In this document: positions 5,770 to 13,205 of the stretch, piece by piece | How positions within the stretch are numbered: position 1 is the first letter of the stretch | Layout: each line of letters opens with the position of its first letter | Origin: JAJFTV01 sp964426355 | GTDB lineage: Bacteria; Chloroflexota; Anaerolineae; Anaerolineales; Anaerolineaceae | DNA length: 15,296 nt | Assembly: GCA_964426355.1 (NCBI GenBank) | Contig: CAYRRA010000105.1 | Coordinates: 1 to 15,296, forward strand | Reading direction: 5' to 3' | Position numbers and translations under genes: made by a program | Notes under the pieces: model-generated | The model's database searches: none | Seen by the model: only the letters and a program-made list of their open reading frames with translations | Told to the model about the DNA's origin: nothing

Positions 5770-8331
5770 ATGGACGAATTTTTCTTGAATAATTATTTAA
5801 TTTCGATTAATCCAAGTGGCGAAAACAGATCTGATGAGCATTCTGAGGAAATCGTATTTGATGAAGAGAAAAGCGACAAACAATCTCGACGATATCCCGA
5901 AGTATTGCCCATTCTTCCGCTTCGAGGTTTGGTGGTTTATCCTCAAACCGCAGTACCATTGACCATTGGGCAACAACGCTCGATCCAATTGATCGATGAT
6001 GCGATTGCAGGAGAGGGTGAGCGCCTAATTGGTCTGGTTGCATCAAAAAACCAGGAAATTGAAACTCCAAACCCTGAAGATTTGTATACCGTTGGTACGA
6101 TTGCTCAAATTCACCGATTATTCCGTTCACCTGATGGAACCATACGGTTATTGGTTCAAGGACTGGAACGTATCAATATTTTAGAATACACAAAAACCAC
6201 ACCTTATCTTATGGCAAAGGTGGAGGTATCACCTGAGCAAGTGGAAAGCGGTATTGAGATTGATGCCCTTACACGTAATGTTCGCGATCAATTCACTCAT
6301 ATCGCGCAATTGCTCCCCTCAATGCCGCAGGAATTGATTGTTTCAGTTTCAGCGATTGAAGATATATTGCAGACTACTTACACGATTGCCACATTTCAGC
6401 GAATGGAACTCGAGGAAGCGCAGCAGTTATTGGAACTGGATTCCACGCGAGAAAAATTGCTCAAACTTGTAGGGATATTAACCCGGGAGAGCGAAGTACT
6501 GGAACTGGGGCAAAAGATACAAAACGATGCTCGTTCAGAAATTGATAAAGTCCAGCGAGAATATTTTCTCCGTGAGCAATTGAAAGCAATTCAAAAAGAG
6601 TTAGGAGAGGCTGATGAGCAGGCTGCTGAAGTAGAAGAATTTCGACAAAAGATTGCTGCTGCTCATATGTCTGAAGAAGCAGAAAAACAGGCATTACGCG
6701 AACTGGACCGGCTCTCCAAATTACCAACTGCTGCGGCTGAATATGGCGTGATTCGTACCTACCTGGATTGGTTGGTGAGTTTACCGTGGTCAATTTTCAC
6801 TCCGGATAATTTTGACATCCTTCACGCACGGGAAATCCTGGATCAGGATCATTATGGCTTAAATGATGTTAAGGAACGGATCATTGAGTTTTTAGCTGTT
6901 CAGAAACTTCGGCAAGAGCGTGAGGACCAACTGGCAGGTGAGGTGAACAATGTTCACATAAAGGAAACAAAAGAAGGTGTAATCCTCTGTCTTGTTGGTC
7001 CACCTGGAGTTGGTAAAACCTCTTTAGGGCAGTCAATTGCCAGATCGTTAGATCGGAAATTTGTCCGGATGTCGTTGGGGGGTATGCGAGATGAGGCTGA
7101 AATTCGCGGTCATCGTCGTACATATATAGGCGCCATGCCTGGAAGAATACTTCAGTCAATGCGAAGAGTTGAATCTCGCAATCCGATTTTTATGTTGGAC
7201 GAAATTGATAAGTTGGGCAGCGATTTTCGCGGCGACCCCGCTTCTGCATTGTTAGAGGTACTTGACCCTGAACAAAACAGAGATTTTCGGGATCATTACC
7301 TGGAGGTTTCGTTTGATTTGTCTAGTGTGATGTTTATTACCACTGCAAACACACTGGAAACGATCCCAGCCCCATTGTTAGACCGAATGGAAATCATCCA
7401 GTTGTCGGGTTATACCGAACAAGAGAAGACAGCTATTGCCCAGCGGTATCTTGTGCCCAGGCAAATCCATGAGAATGGGTTGCTGGTAAACGAAATTGAA
7501 TTCACAGACGAGGCGATTCGCACTATCATTCGTATGTACACTCGCGAGGCGGGCGTTCGCAACCTGGAAAGACGTATTGGGGCAGTTTGCCGAAAGGTTG
7601 TGACAAAGATTGGCATGAATGAAGAGCCCATCAAGATAATACAAAAGGAAAATGTCCAACAACTTTTGGGAAAGCCAAGATTCCAAAAAAGCGACGAAGC
7701 TCTCTTGCGAACATCTGTACCAGGTGTTGCTATGGGCTTGGCTTGGACCCCCGTTGGCGGAGATGTACTTTTCATCGAAGCAACAAAAATGGCGGGCAAC
7801 AGAGGGTTTCAGATAACTGGATCAATCGGTGATGTGATGCAAGAATCTGCCCGGGCGGCATTGTCCTATATTCGGTCAAAAGCACCGCATCTTGGCTTGG
7901 AGGAAGACTTTTTCTCAAAGGTTGATATTCACCTGCATGTCCCCAGTGGAGCGCAGCCAAAAGATGGTCCTTCAGCAGGCGTTACCATTACAACCGCCCT
8001 GGCATCTCTACTACTGGATAAGACTACTCGTCCCGATCTCGGCATGACGGGTGAAATTACATTGAGGGGTCAGGTGCTTCCTGTTGGGGGGATCAAAGAA
8101 AAAGTAATCGCTGCCCATCGTTTTGGATTAAAAACGATAATATTGCCAGCACAAAATCAACTTGACTTAGATGATCTTCCCAAAGAGGTATCTGATGACA
8201 TGACCTTCATCCTGGTCAACTCCATCGATGAGGTTTTTTCACACGCCTTTACGACCGGGAAACATATCCAGGTAAAAAAGAGCAGGTCCCGCAAAACTAA
8301 GGAATCAGATGAAAACAATCTTGCTGATTGA
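5770..8331 (+). CDS. lon: ATP-dependent Lon protease (LonA type)
   Basis: An 853-residue LonA protein, slightly longer than the usual 780-820 because of an acidic N-terminal extension of about 40 residues. The substrate-binding LAN domain begins at VLPILPLRGLVVYP. A coiled-coil helical region (about 245-300) leads to the AAA+ module with Walker A GPPGVGKT (410-417) and Walker B FMLDE (D477, E478). The C-terminal peptidase has the Ser-Lys dyad: S735 in DGPSAG and K778 in GGIKEK, 43 residues apart as in E. coli Lon. The enzyme degrades misfolded and selected regulatory proteins in the cytoplasm. It follows hsp20 by 20 bp, and its last 23 bp overlap the receiver gene. All catalytic residues are present, so it should be active. 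Confidence 0.98.
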   Translation: MDEFFLNNYLISINPSGENRSDEHSEEIVFDEEKSDKQSRRYPEVLPILPLRGLVVYPQTAVPLTIGQQRSIQLIDDAIAGEGERLIGLVASKNQEIETPNPEDLYTVGTIAQIHRLFRSPDGTIRLLVQGLERINILEYTKTTPYLMAKVEVSPEQVESGIEIDALTRNVRDQFTHIAQLLPSMPQELIVSVSAIEDILQTTYTIATFQRMELEEAQQLLELDSTREKLLKLVGILTRESEVLELGQKIQNDARSEIDKVQREYFLREQLKAIQKELGEADEQAAEVEEFRQKIAAAHMSEEAEKQALRELDRLSKLPTAAAEYGVIRTYLDWLVSLPWSIFTPDNFDILHAREILDQDHYGLNDVKERIIEFLAVQKLRQEREDQLAGEVNNVHIKETKEGVILCLVGPPGVGKTSLGQSIARSLDRKFVRMSLGGMRDEAEIRGHRRTYIGAMPGRILQSMRRVESRNPIFMLDEIDKLGSDFRGDPASALLEVLDPEQNRDFRDHYLEVSFDLSSVMFITTANTLETIPAPLLDRMEIIQLSGYTEQEKTAIAQRYLVPRQIHENGLLVNEIEFTDEAIRTIIRMYTREAGVRNLERRIGAVCRKVVTKIGMNEEPIKIIQKENVQQLLGKPRFQKSDEALLRTSVPGVAMGLAWTPVGGDVLFIEATKMAGNRGFQITGSIGDVMQESARAALSYIRSKAPHLGLEEDFFSKVDIHLHVPSGAQPKDGPSAGVTITTALASLLLDKTTRPDLGMTGEITLRGQVLPVGGIKEKVIAAHRFGLKTIILPAQNQLDLDDLPKEVSDDMTFILVNSIDEVFSHAFTTGKHIQVKKSRSRKTKESDENNLAD

Positions 8332-8662
8332 AGACGATATCTTGATCTGTGGTTTGTTAAAAACATTGTTTGAATTGGAAGGATATAAAGTTCTAATTGA
8401 AGGCGAACAAGATGAGGAAGAACTTCTTAAAATAATCTTCACCAAATCCCCTGATTTAGTTTTTTTAGATGTTCATCTGAAGTCAATTAACGGGTTGGAA
8501 CTGGCGAAAAAAATCCGCTGTCAGAAAAAATCGCAAAAGATAATGATATCCTCAGGGATGTTTTTGGAAGGCGAAGCAATTCAAGCCGGCGCGGATGGCT
8601 TTGTTCTTAAACCCTACATGCCTGGCGAATTATTGGAAAAAGTAAAGAAACTGGTGGAATAG
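8309..8662 (+). CDS. Single-domain response regulator (CheY-like receiver)
   Basis: A 117-residue protein consisting of a receiver domain only. Key residues are in place: acidic D9/D10, phospho-acceptor D54 in LVFLDVHL, S81/S82 at the switch position and K101 in VLKPY. With no output domain it must act through protein contacts or as a phospho-relay step; the partner is unknown, and no histidine kinase is in the window. It starts at ATG 8309, inside the end of lon, with AAGGA at 8299-8303 as ribosome site, which implies translational coupling with the protease. No terminator was found in the 129 bp that follow. Confidence 0.93.
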   Translation: MKTILLIEDDILICGLLKTLFELEGYKVLIEGEQDEEELLKIIFTKSPDLVFLDVHLKSINGLELAKKIRCQKKSQKIMISSGMFLEGEAIQAGADGFVLKPYMPGELLEKVKKLVE

Positions 8663-8722
8663 ACCTGTTTCAGGGACTTTAAATTTAACCGTCGAATGGC
8701 TTTCGTAGGAATAAGAAAGATT

Positions 8723-8767
8723 GTGCTCTTACTTGGAACTCAGTATTTACATAGTAGAATAGAGCAC
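8723..8767. repeat. Interrupted inverted repeat around a putative promoter
   Basis: GTGCTCT (8723-8729) and AGAGCAC (8761-8767) are perfect inverted copies separated by 31 bp. The promoter-like TTGGAA and TAGAAT hexamers lie between them, so the pair could be an operator or an RNA stem in the leader of the acetyltransferase gene. Confidence 0.35.
8733..8760 (+). promoter_or_regulatory. Possible promoter for the acetyltransferase-mog-ssnA unit
   Basis: TTGGAA (8733-8738) and TAGAAT (8755-8760) are 16 bp apart, matching four and five of six consensus bases. They lie about 30 bp before the ATG at 8792 in the largest gap of this region. Confidence 0.45.
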
Positions 8768-8791
8768 TAATTTGAAATTTCGGAGATATTA

Positions 8792-9211
8792 ATGTTGATA
8801 CGAGATTTCGCCTTTGAGAAGGATTATGAACGGGTGATCACCTTATGGAAGAATGCAGGTGATGGTATACAACTGCGGCGTTCGGATGATCCTGAAGAAA
8901 TCAAGAAAAAAATCCAGCGTGATCCTGATTTGTTTCTGGTCTGCGAACTGGGCGATGAGATCATTGGAGCGGTCATGGGTGGATATGATGGGCGAAGAGG
9001 TTTAATGTATCATTTAGCAGTTGCGCATCCTTTTCGAAAAAAGGGAATCGCTTCCATGCTTGTCGATGAACTGGAAGCCCGATTGAGACAAAAAGGATGC
9101 ATCCGTTATTATCTATTGGTTACCCCTGACAACCAGGATGCAATCCGGTTTTATGAGAAACGCGGATGGGAAAAGTTAGAGCTGTTAACCTTTGCCAGGG
9201 ATTTGGAATAA
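8792..9211 (+). CDS. ypeA: GNAT family N-acetyltransferase, YpeA-like
   Basis: A 139-residue GNAT protein. The stretch VMGGYDGRRG (61-70), together with the N-terminal VITLWKNAG, is highly like E. coli YpeA as I remember it. The acetyl-CoA pyrophosphate loop is RKKGIA (82-87) after HLAVAHPF, and the last core motif is NQDAIRFYEKRGW (114-126). The family transfers an acetyl group from acetyl-CoA to an amine; the physiological substrate of YpeA is not known to me. The start is ATG 8792, with GGAG at 8782-8785 and 6 bp spacing. Its TAA overlaps the ATG of the next gene by one base (TAATG), which indicates translational coupling with the molybdopterin gene. Confidence 0.88.
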   Translation: MLIRDFAFEKDYERVITLWKNAGDGIQLRRSDDPEEIKKKIQRDPDLFLVCELGDEIIGAVMGGYDGRRGLMYHLAVAHPFRKKGIASMLVDELEARLRQKGCIRYYLLVTPDNQDAIRFYEKRGWEKLELLTFARDLE

Positions 9212-9714
9212 TGACCTTAAAATTCGCTGTTATGACTGTATCTGATCGTTCGTTCACCGGGGAACGCCCTGATGCATCTGGTCCTGCATTGGTTGTGGAA
9301 ATCGAGAAAATGGGCTGGTTTGTAAGGGAGAGCGCCATCGTACCGGATGATGTGTCGGCAATCCAAGAAAAACTGCTACAATGGTGTAACAAGGGTGCAG
9401 TTGATGTGGTTTTGACAACAGGCGGCACCGGGTTTTCTCCGAGGGATGTTACCCCAGAGGCAACAATAGCGATTATTGAAAAAGAAACCCCTGGATTATG
9501 CGAGGCGATGCGCGCATACAGTCTTTCGCTTACCCCTCATGCAATGCTTTCCCGAGCACGTGCGGGTATCATCGGGCGGACGTTGATTGTTAATTTACCT
9601 GGCAGCCCGCGTGCTGCTGTTGAAAATTTTGCAGTTATTCAGCCGATTTTGGGTCACGCAATTCAGTTAATACAAGGTGATCCAAACGCAGAGAAAGCTC
9701 ATAACGCAAAATAA
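9211..9714 (+). CDS. mog: MogA/MoaB-type molybdopterin adenylyltransferase
   Basis: A 167-residue single-domain MoCF-biosynthesis (MogA/MoaB/CinA-type) protein. The nucleotide and molybdopterin site motifs are visible: LTTGGTGFSPRDVTPEAT (68-85, including D79) and NLPGSPRA (128-135). The family adenylates molybdopterin before metal insertion by MoeA, so it supports molybdenum or tungsten enzymes. That fits the molybdenum-hydroxylase subunit downstream at 14224. The start is ATG 9211 in the TAATG overlap. An upstream in-frame extension to 9166 exists but would run 45 bp into the acetyltransferase gene and lacks homology. MogA and MoaB cannot be told apart by eye. Spacing to the next gene is 47 bp. 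Confidence 0.9.
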   Translation: MTLKFAVMTVSDRSFTGERPDASGPALVVEIEKMGWFVRESAIVPDDVSAIQEKLLQWCNKGAVDVVLTTGGTGFSPRDVTPEATIAIIEKETPGLCEAMRAYSLSLTPHAMLSRARAGIIGRTLIVNLPGSPRAAVENFAVIQPILGHAIQLIQGDPNAEKAHNAK

Positions 9715-9761
9715 CCTGAACTGAATCCGAATTTGACAACCTGCCGGCTTTGAGGTGAAAA

Positions 9762-11117
9762 ATGATAATCATTAATGGCAAAATAATAACCTGGGAGAAA
9801 CGGAATCGTATTTTGGGCGACCACGCGATTTACATCAAAGACGATAAGATTTTAGCGATAGACCAACAAAAAAAAATAATAGAACGTTATCCAGAGGAGG
9901 AATGCCTGGATGCGCATGGGCAATTGGTCATGCCGGGGAATATTTGTGGGCATACACATTTTTATGGCGCGTACTCTCGCGGAATGGCAATCCCTGGGAA
10001 GCCGGCACGTGATTTTCCTGAAATACTGGAAAAACTTTGGTGGTCTCTCGACAAAGCACTCACTCCCGAAGCCATACAATTTTCTGCTCTGGTATGCATG
10101 GCGGATGCCATAAGGCATGGCACAACAACGTTAATCGATCATCACGCCTCTCCCAATGCCATAGATGGTTCATTGGATATCATTGCCGAAGCAGCAATGC
10201 AAACTGGTTTGCGTGTATCTACTTGTTATGAAGTCTCCGATCGGGATGGATTAGAGAGGACTCAACAAGGGATCCATGAAAATGTCAGATTTATCAAAAA
10301 GATCCAAAAAATGGGCAATAAAAACTTGGGTGCCTGTTTTGGTCTGCACGCAAGCTTGACACTGAGTGAAGACACACTCGTGGCTTGCAGCGAAGCTATA
10401 CCGAATGGGGTAGGCTTTCATATCCACGCAGCAGAACATCAGTCTGACCAATATGATAGTTTAGAAAAGACAGGTGACCGTGTTATTGACCGTCTCAATA
10501 AACATGGCATACTTGGCAACAAGACCATTGTGGCACATGCGGTGCATGTGGATGCGCGTGAGGTCGAGATATTGGCTGATACAGGTACGTGGGTAACACA
10601 TCAACCTCGTTCCAATATGAATAACGCAGTTGGCATGTCTGAAGTTGAATCATTGCTGCGTGCAGGCGTAAGACTGGGGATGGGAAACGATGGATTTTCC
10701 AATGCAATGTGGGAAGAATGGAAGACTACTTACCTTGTTCACAAACTCTGGCACAGAGACCCTCGCCGCGTATCGGGTTACGATGTGATCGAAATGGCTG
10801 TTTACAACAATGCTGAGCTGGCGACCACGGTGTTCTATAATGAAGTCATTGGGAAAATTGTGCCGGGTGCTCAAGCCGATATCATATTTGTAGATTATCA
10901 TCCTTTCACACCCCTTACGCCTGAAAATTTACCCTGGCATATTGTGTTCGGTTTTCACGAAAGCATGATTACCACAACCATGGTGGCTGGGCAGTTATTG
11001 ATGAAAAATCGCGAATTCCTGACAATTGACTCTGAAGAAATTTCACGAAAAGCATTAAAAATAGCCCCATCGGTTTGGGAAAATTACGAAAAACAATGCA
11101 CAGAATCAATATCATGA
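9762..11117 (+). CDS. ssnA: SsnA-type amidohydrolase (putative aminohydrolase, selenium/purine cluster family)
   Basis: A 451-residue metal-dependent amidohydrolase. The metal ligands typical of the cytosine deaminase/TRZ-ATZ branch are present: H64 and H66 (GHTHFYG), H222 in FHIHAAEH with E225, H259 in VAHAVH and D310 in MGNDG. Several stretches match E. coli SsnA as I recall it: THFYGAYSRG, LWWSLDKAL, IDHHASP followed by GSLDI, and RSNMNN. SsnA lies in bacterial clusters with YgfK and molybdenum hydroxylases of purine or selenium-linked metabolism; its exact substrate is not established to my knowledge. The usual reaction of relatives is hydrolytic deamination or ring opening of nitrogen heterocycles. 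GAGGTG lies just before ATG 9762. It probably belongs to the operon that includes mog and the F420 genes. Confidence 0.87.
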   Translation: MIIINGKIITWEKRNRILGDHAIYIKDDKILAIDQQKKIIERYPEEECLDAHGQLVMPGNICGHTHFYGAYSRGMAIPGKPARDFPEILEKLWWSLDKALTPEAIQFSALVCMADAIRHGTTTLIDHHASPNAIDGSLDIIAEAAMQTGLRVSTCYEVSDRDGLERTQQGIHENVRFIKKIQKMGNKNLGACFGLHASLTLSEDTLVACSEAIPNGVGFHIHAAEHQSDQYDSLEKTGDRVIDRLNKHGILGNKTIVAHAVHVDAREVEILADTGTWVTHQPRSNMNNAVGMSEVESLLRAGVRLGMGNDGFSNAMWEEWKTTYLVHKLWHRDPRRVSGYDVIEMAVYNNAELATTVFYNEVIGKIVPGAQADIIFVDYHPFTPLTPENLPWHIVFGFHESMITTTMVAGQLLMKNREFLTIDSEEISRKALKIAPSVWENYEKQCTESIS

Positions 11118-11124
11118 GATGAGT

Positions 11125-11129
11125 GGAGG
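11125..11129 (+). promoter_or_regulatory. Ribosome binding site deciding the NADP reductase start
   Basis: GGAGG lies 8 bp before the GTG at 11138. The alternative in-frame GTG at 11123 overlaps this site and has no ribosome site of its own, so 11138 is preferred. Confidence 0.6.
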
Positions 11130-11137
11130 TTGAACGA

Positions 11138-11812
11138 GTGGAAAATATTACTACTATATCAATTATCGGCGGAACCGGAAATGAGGGCAAAGGTCTGGCT
11201 TACCGCTGGGCAAAACATGGTTATCACGTCATTATTGGCTCACGGCAAGAAGAAAAAGCATTGGCTGCTGTAGAAGAGATTCAGCAATTCGGCACCAACC
11301 AGATAGATATCACCGGTATGCAAAATCTACAAGCCGCAGAAAAAGGTGATTTAGTTGTGCTTACCGTTCCTTATTCTGCTCACCGGGTTACATTGGAGAC
11401 CATAAAGGATGCTTTACAGGGGAAAATCTTAATTGATGTTACTGTCCCTTTAATGCCCCCATCCGTTTCAAAAGTACAAATGCCTCCAGAAGGAAGTGCA
11501 TTGCAAGAGGCAAAAAGTATCTTAGGAGAAGGCGTCCGAGTTGCGGCTGCGTTCCAGAATATCTCTCATGAACATCTGTTAAAAGATGGGACGATTGAGT
11601 GCGATGTTTTGGTATGTGGTGAAGGAAAAGAAACACGCGAAGTTGTTTTAGGTTTGGTTAAAGATGCCGGATTGGTGGGTTGGGATGCAGGTCCAATTGA
11701 GAATGCTGTGGTGGTTGAGGGTCTCACCTCAGTATTAATTGGACTCAACCGCAAATATAAAGTTCCATCCTCCGGGATTCGTATCACAGGTATTCCTCGG
11801 GAAGATTTATGA
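11138..11812 (+). CDS. npdG: F420-dependent NADP oxidoreductase (NADPH-dependent F420 reductase)
   Basis: A 224-residue Rossmann-fold protein. The N-terminal dinucleotide motif IIGGTGNEGKGLAYRWAKHG (9-28), followed by VIIGSRQEEKA with S35/R36 placed to hold the NADP phosphate, is the mark of the NpdG/Fno family. The middle LVVLTVPYSAH and ILIDVTVPL also fit this family. The enzyme moves hydride between F420H2 and NADP+ in either direction. The start is GTG 11138 because GGAGG lies 8 bp upstream; an in-frame GTG at 11123 is the alternative. The stop overlaps the cofE start (ATGA), so the two products are made together. A relative acting on other substrates is possible but unlikely next to cofE. 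Confidence 0.9.
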   Translation: MENITTISIIGGTGNEGKGLAYRWAKHGYHVIIGSRQEEKALAAVEEIQQFGTNQIDITGMQNLQAAEKGDLVVLTVPYSAHRVTLETIKDALQGKILIDVTVPLMPPSVSKVQMPPEGSALQEAKSILGEGVRVAAAFQNISHEHLLKDGTIECDVLVCGEGKETREVVLGLVKDAGLVGWDAGPIENAVVVEGLTSVLIGLNRKYKVPSSGIRITGIPREDL

Positions 11813-12579
11813 ATCTGTGCATCACTGCAATTTCAAAATTGCCAATGGTCAACCCGGGTGATGATTTGGCTGCTTTGATTTTCCAGGCTTTACTGGATGA
11901 AGACCTCAACCTGAAGCCAAACGATATTCTCGTTATCACTCAAAAAATTGTGTCAAAATCTGAGAACCGCCTGGTTAACCTGTCAGAAATTGTGCCAGGG
12001 GAACAAGCAATCGATTTAGCAAATCGTGTCAGGAAAGACCCAAGATTGGTTGAAGTTGTGTTGAGAGAAAGCAAATCTGTGGTTCGTTCTGCCCCGGGTG
12101 TATTGATTGTTGAGAATCGTCTTGGCTTCATTAGTGCTAATGCTGGCGTTGATCACTCAAATGTTCGTGGGTCATGGGGGGAACACGCGGATTGGGTACT
12201 ATTGCTGCCGGAAAACCCGGATCGGTCAGCACAACAAATCCGGGAAAAGATTCAGCAGATGAGTGGGGTTGAGCCTATCGGTGTCTTGATCGTTGATTCG
12301 CACGGCAGGGCATGGCGCGTAGGCACGGTTGGGATGACCATCGGGTTGGCAGGAATTCCGGGCGTTGTTGATTTGCGCGGTCGGGAAGATGTTTATGGGT
12401 ACAAATTGCAGTACACCATAATTGCTGCCGCAGATGAACTGGCTGCCGCAGCTTCGCTGGTAATGGGACAGGTTGATGAACGTACACCTGTCGTTCATGT
12501 GAGAGGGTTTCCTTATCCGCTGCGTGAAAGCCATTTAGGAGAGCTCCTCAGACCGGAAGAACAGGATTTGTTTCGTTGA
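11809..12579 (+). CDS. cofE: Coenzyme F420-0:L-glutamate ligase
   Basis: A 256-residue protein of the size of stand-alone CofE enzymes. Signature stretches are ITQKIVSK (43-50), FISANAGVDHSNV (107-119), LLPENPDRSAQQIR (132-145), DSHGRAWRVG (163-172), DLRGREDVYG (188-197) and ADELAAAASLVMGQ (208-221). The enzyme adds L-glutamate residues to F420-0 with GTP to build the F420 tail. It lacks the nitroreductase-like C-terminal domain found in actinobacterial FbiB, so the last oxidation step needs another protein. Its ATG 11809 overlaps the npdG stop. Other F420 synthesis genes (cofC, cofD, cofG/H) are not in this window and must lie elsewhere. Confidence 0.95.
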   Translation: MNLCITAISKLPMVNPGDDLAALIFQALLDEDLNLKPNDILVITQKIVSKSENRLVNLSEIVPGEQAIDLANRVRKDPRLVEVVLRESKSVVRSAPGVLIVENRLGFISANAGVDHSNVRGSWGEHADWVLLLPENPDRSAQQIREKIQQMSGVEPIGVLIVDSHGRAWRVGTVGMTIGLAGIPGVVDLRGREDVYGYKLQYTIIAAADELAAAASLVMGQVDERTPVVHVRGFPYPLRESHLGELLRPEEQDLFR

Positions 12580-12581
12580 AG

Positions 12582-13115
12582 ATGATAACCATTGCTTCAC
12601 TTCTTGATAAAAAAGCAAATAAAAAGACGGAAAACATCTGGAATTTGCTTGACCATGAGTGTGAGCTATCTGATATTAAAACTGTCCCTTATCCACATTT
12701 TTCTTGGTTAACTGCCCAATCTATCCCTGAAGAGCAAGTGCAGGAACAATTCCTCTCATTAACTAATTCAATCCCAACGTTTTCGGTCAAGACAACCGGG
12801 TTTGGCATTTTTAGCGGAGAATCACCAATTCTTTACCTTCCATTGGTTAAATCGAGGAAACTGGCTCAATTTCATGAAATGATTTGGGAGAGATTGTTCC
12901 CATTTGCCGTTGATGCGAACAGTTATTATTCTCCTGAAAACTGGGTTCCTCACATCACTGTTGGCTATGGCGATGTAACACCGCAACGATTAGCTTGTGC
13001 TGTGCAAAAATTAGCCACTATTGACCTTGAAATGGATATCTTTGTTGACAATCTTTCTATGCTGACAAAAGATGGTGAAGAAGCTTCTATTGGCTTTATT
13101 CATAAACTGAAGTGA
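12582..13115 (+). CDS. 2H phosphoesterase family protein (2'-5' RNA ligase-like)
   Basis: A 177-residue protein with the two histidine motifs that define the 2H superfamily: H39-F-S41 in YPHFSWL and H124-I-T126 in VPHITVGY, 85 residues apart, each in a hydrophobic strand context. The first motif has Ser instead of the more usual Thr, which is allowed in the H-x-[ST] pattern. Relatives hydrolyse 2',3'-cyclic phosphates or join RNA with 2'-5' bonds; the substrate here cannot be told. The start is ATG 12582, 2 bp after the cofE stop; an in-frame TTG at 12576 overlapping that stop would add two residues. A function linked to F420 is not known for this family. It is the last gene before a 90-bp gap with a new promoter. 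Confidence 0.8.
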   Translation: MITIASLLDKKANKKTENIWNLLDHECELSDIKTVPYPHFSWLTAQSIPEEQVQEQFLSLTNSIPTFSVKTTGFGIFSGESPILYLPLVKSRKLAQFHEMIWERLFPFAVDANSYYSPENWVPHITVGYGDVTPQRLACAVQKLATIDLEMDIFVDNLSMLTKDGEEASIGFIHKLK

Positions 13116-13147
13116 TAATTTTTGAGGTTTCCCCACGGCATAATTTT

Positions 13148-13201
13148 TTTACATTTGTCATACAATTAAGTATAATTGTTTTGCAGAATCAGATAAGGAG
13201 G
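13148..13201 (+). promoter_or_regulatory. Strong promoter and ribosome site before the F420-dependent oxidoreductase gene
   Basis: TTTACA (13148-13153) and a perfect TATAAT (13171-13176) are 17 bp apart, eleven of twelve consensus bases. A near-perfect Shine-Dalgarno, AAGGAGG (13195-13201), lies 4 bp before the ATG. This marks a separately controlled transcription unit for the last two genes. Confidence 0.75.
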
Positions 13202-13205
13202 CATA

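Noticed and set aside
7410..7799. Minus-strand open frame of 129 codons within lon
   Set aside because: The + strand codes for conserved Lon AAA+ and peptidase sequence here; the reverse frame is a shadow.
8664..8674. CCTG-TTT-CAGG hairpin after the receiver gene as terminator
   Set aside because: The stem is only 4 bp and no T run follows.
8723..8769. Possible CIRCE/HrcA heat-shock operator
   Set aside because: The half-sites read GTGCTCT/AGAGCAC, not the CIRCE TTAGCACTC/GAGTGCTAA. The spacer is 31 bp rather than 9, and the next gene is not a chaperone.
9733..9738. TTGACA as a promoter -35 before ssnA
   Set aside because: No -10-like hexamer lies 15-19 bp downstream, and the ribosome site already falls there; the gene is more likely read from upstream.
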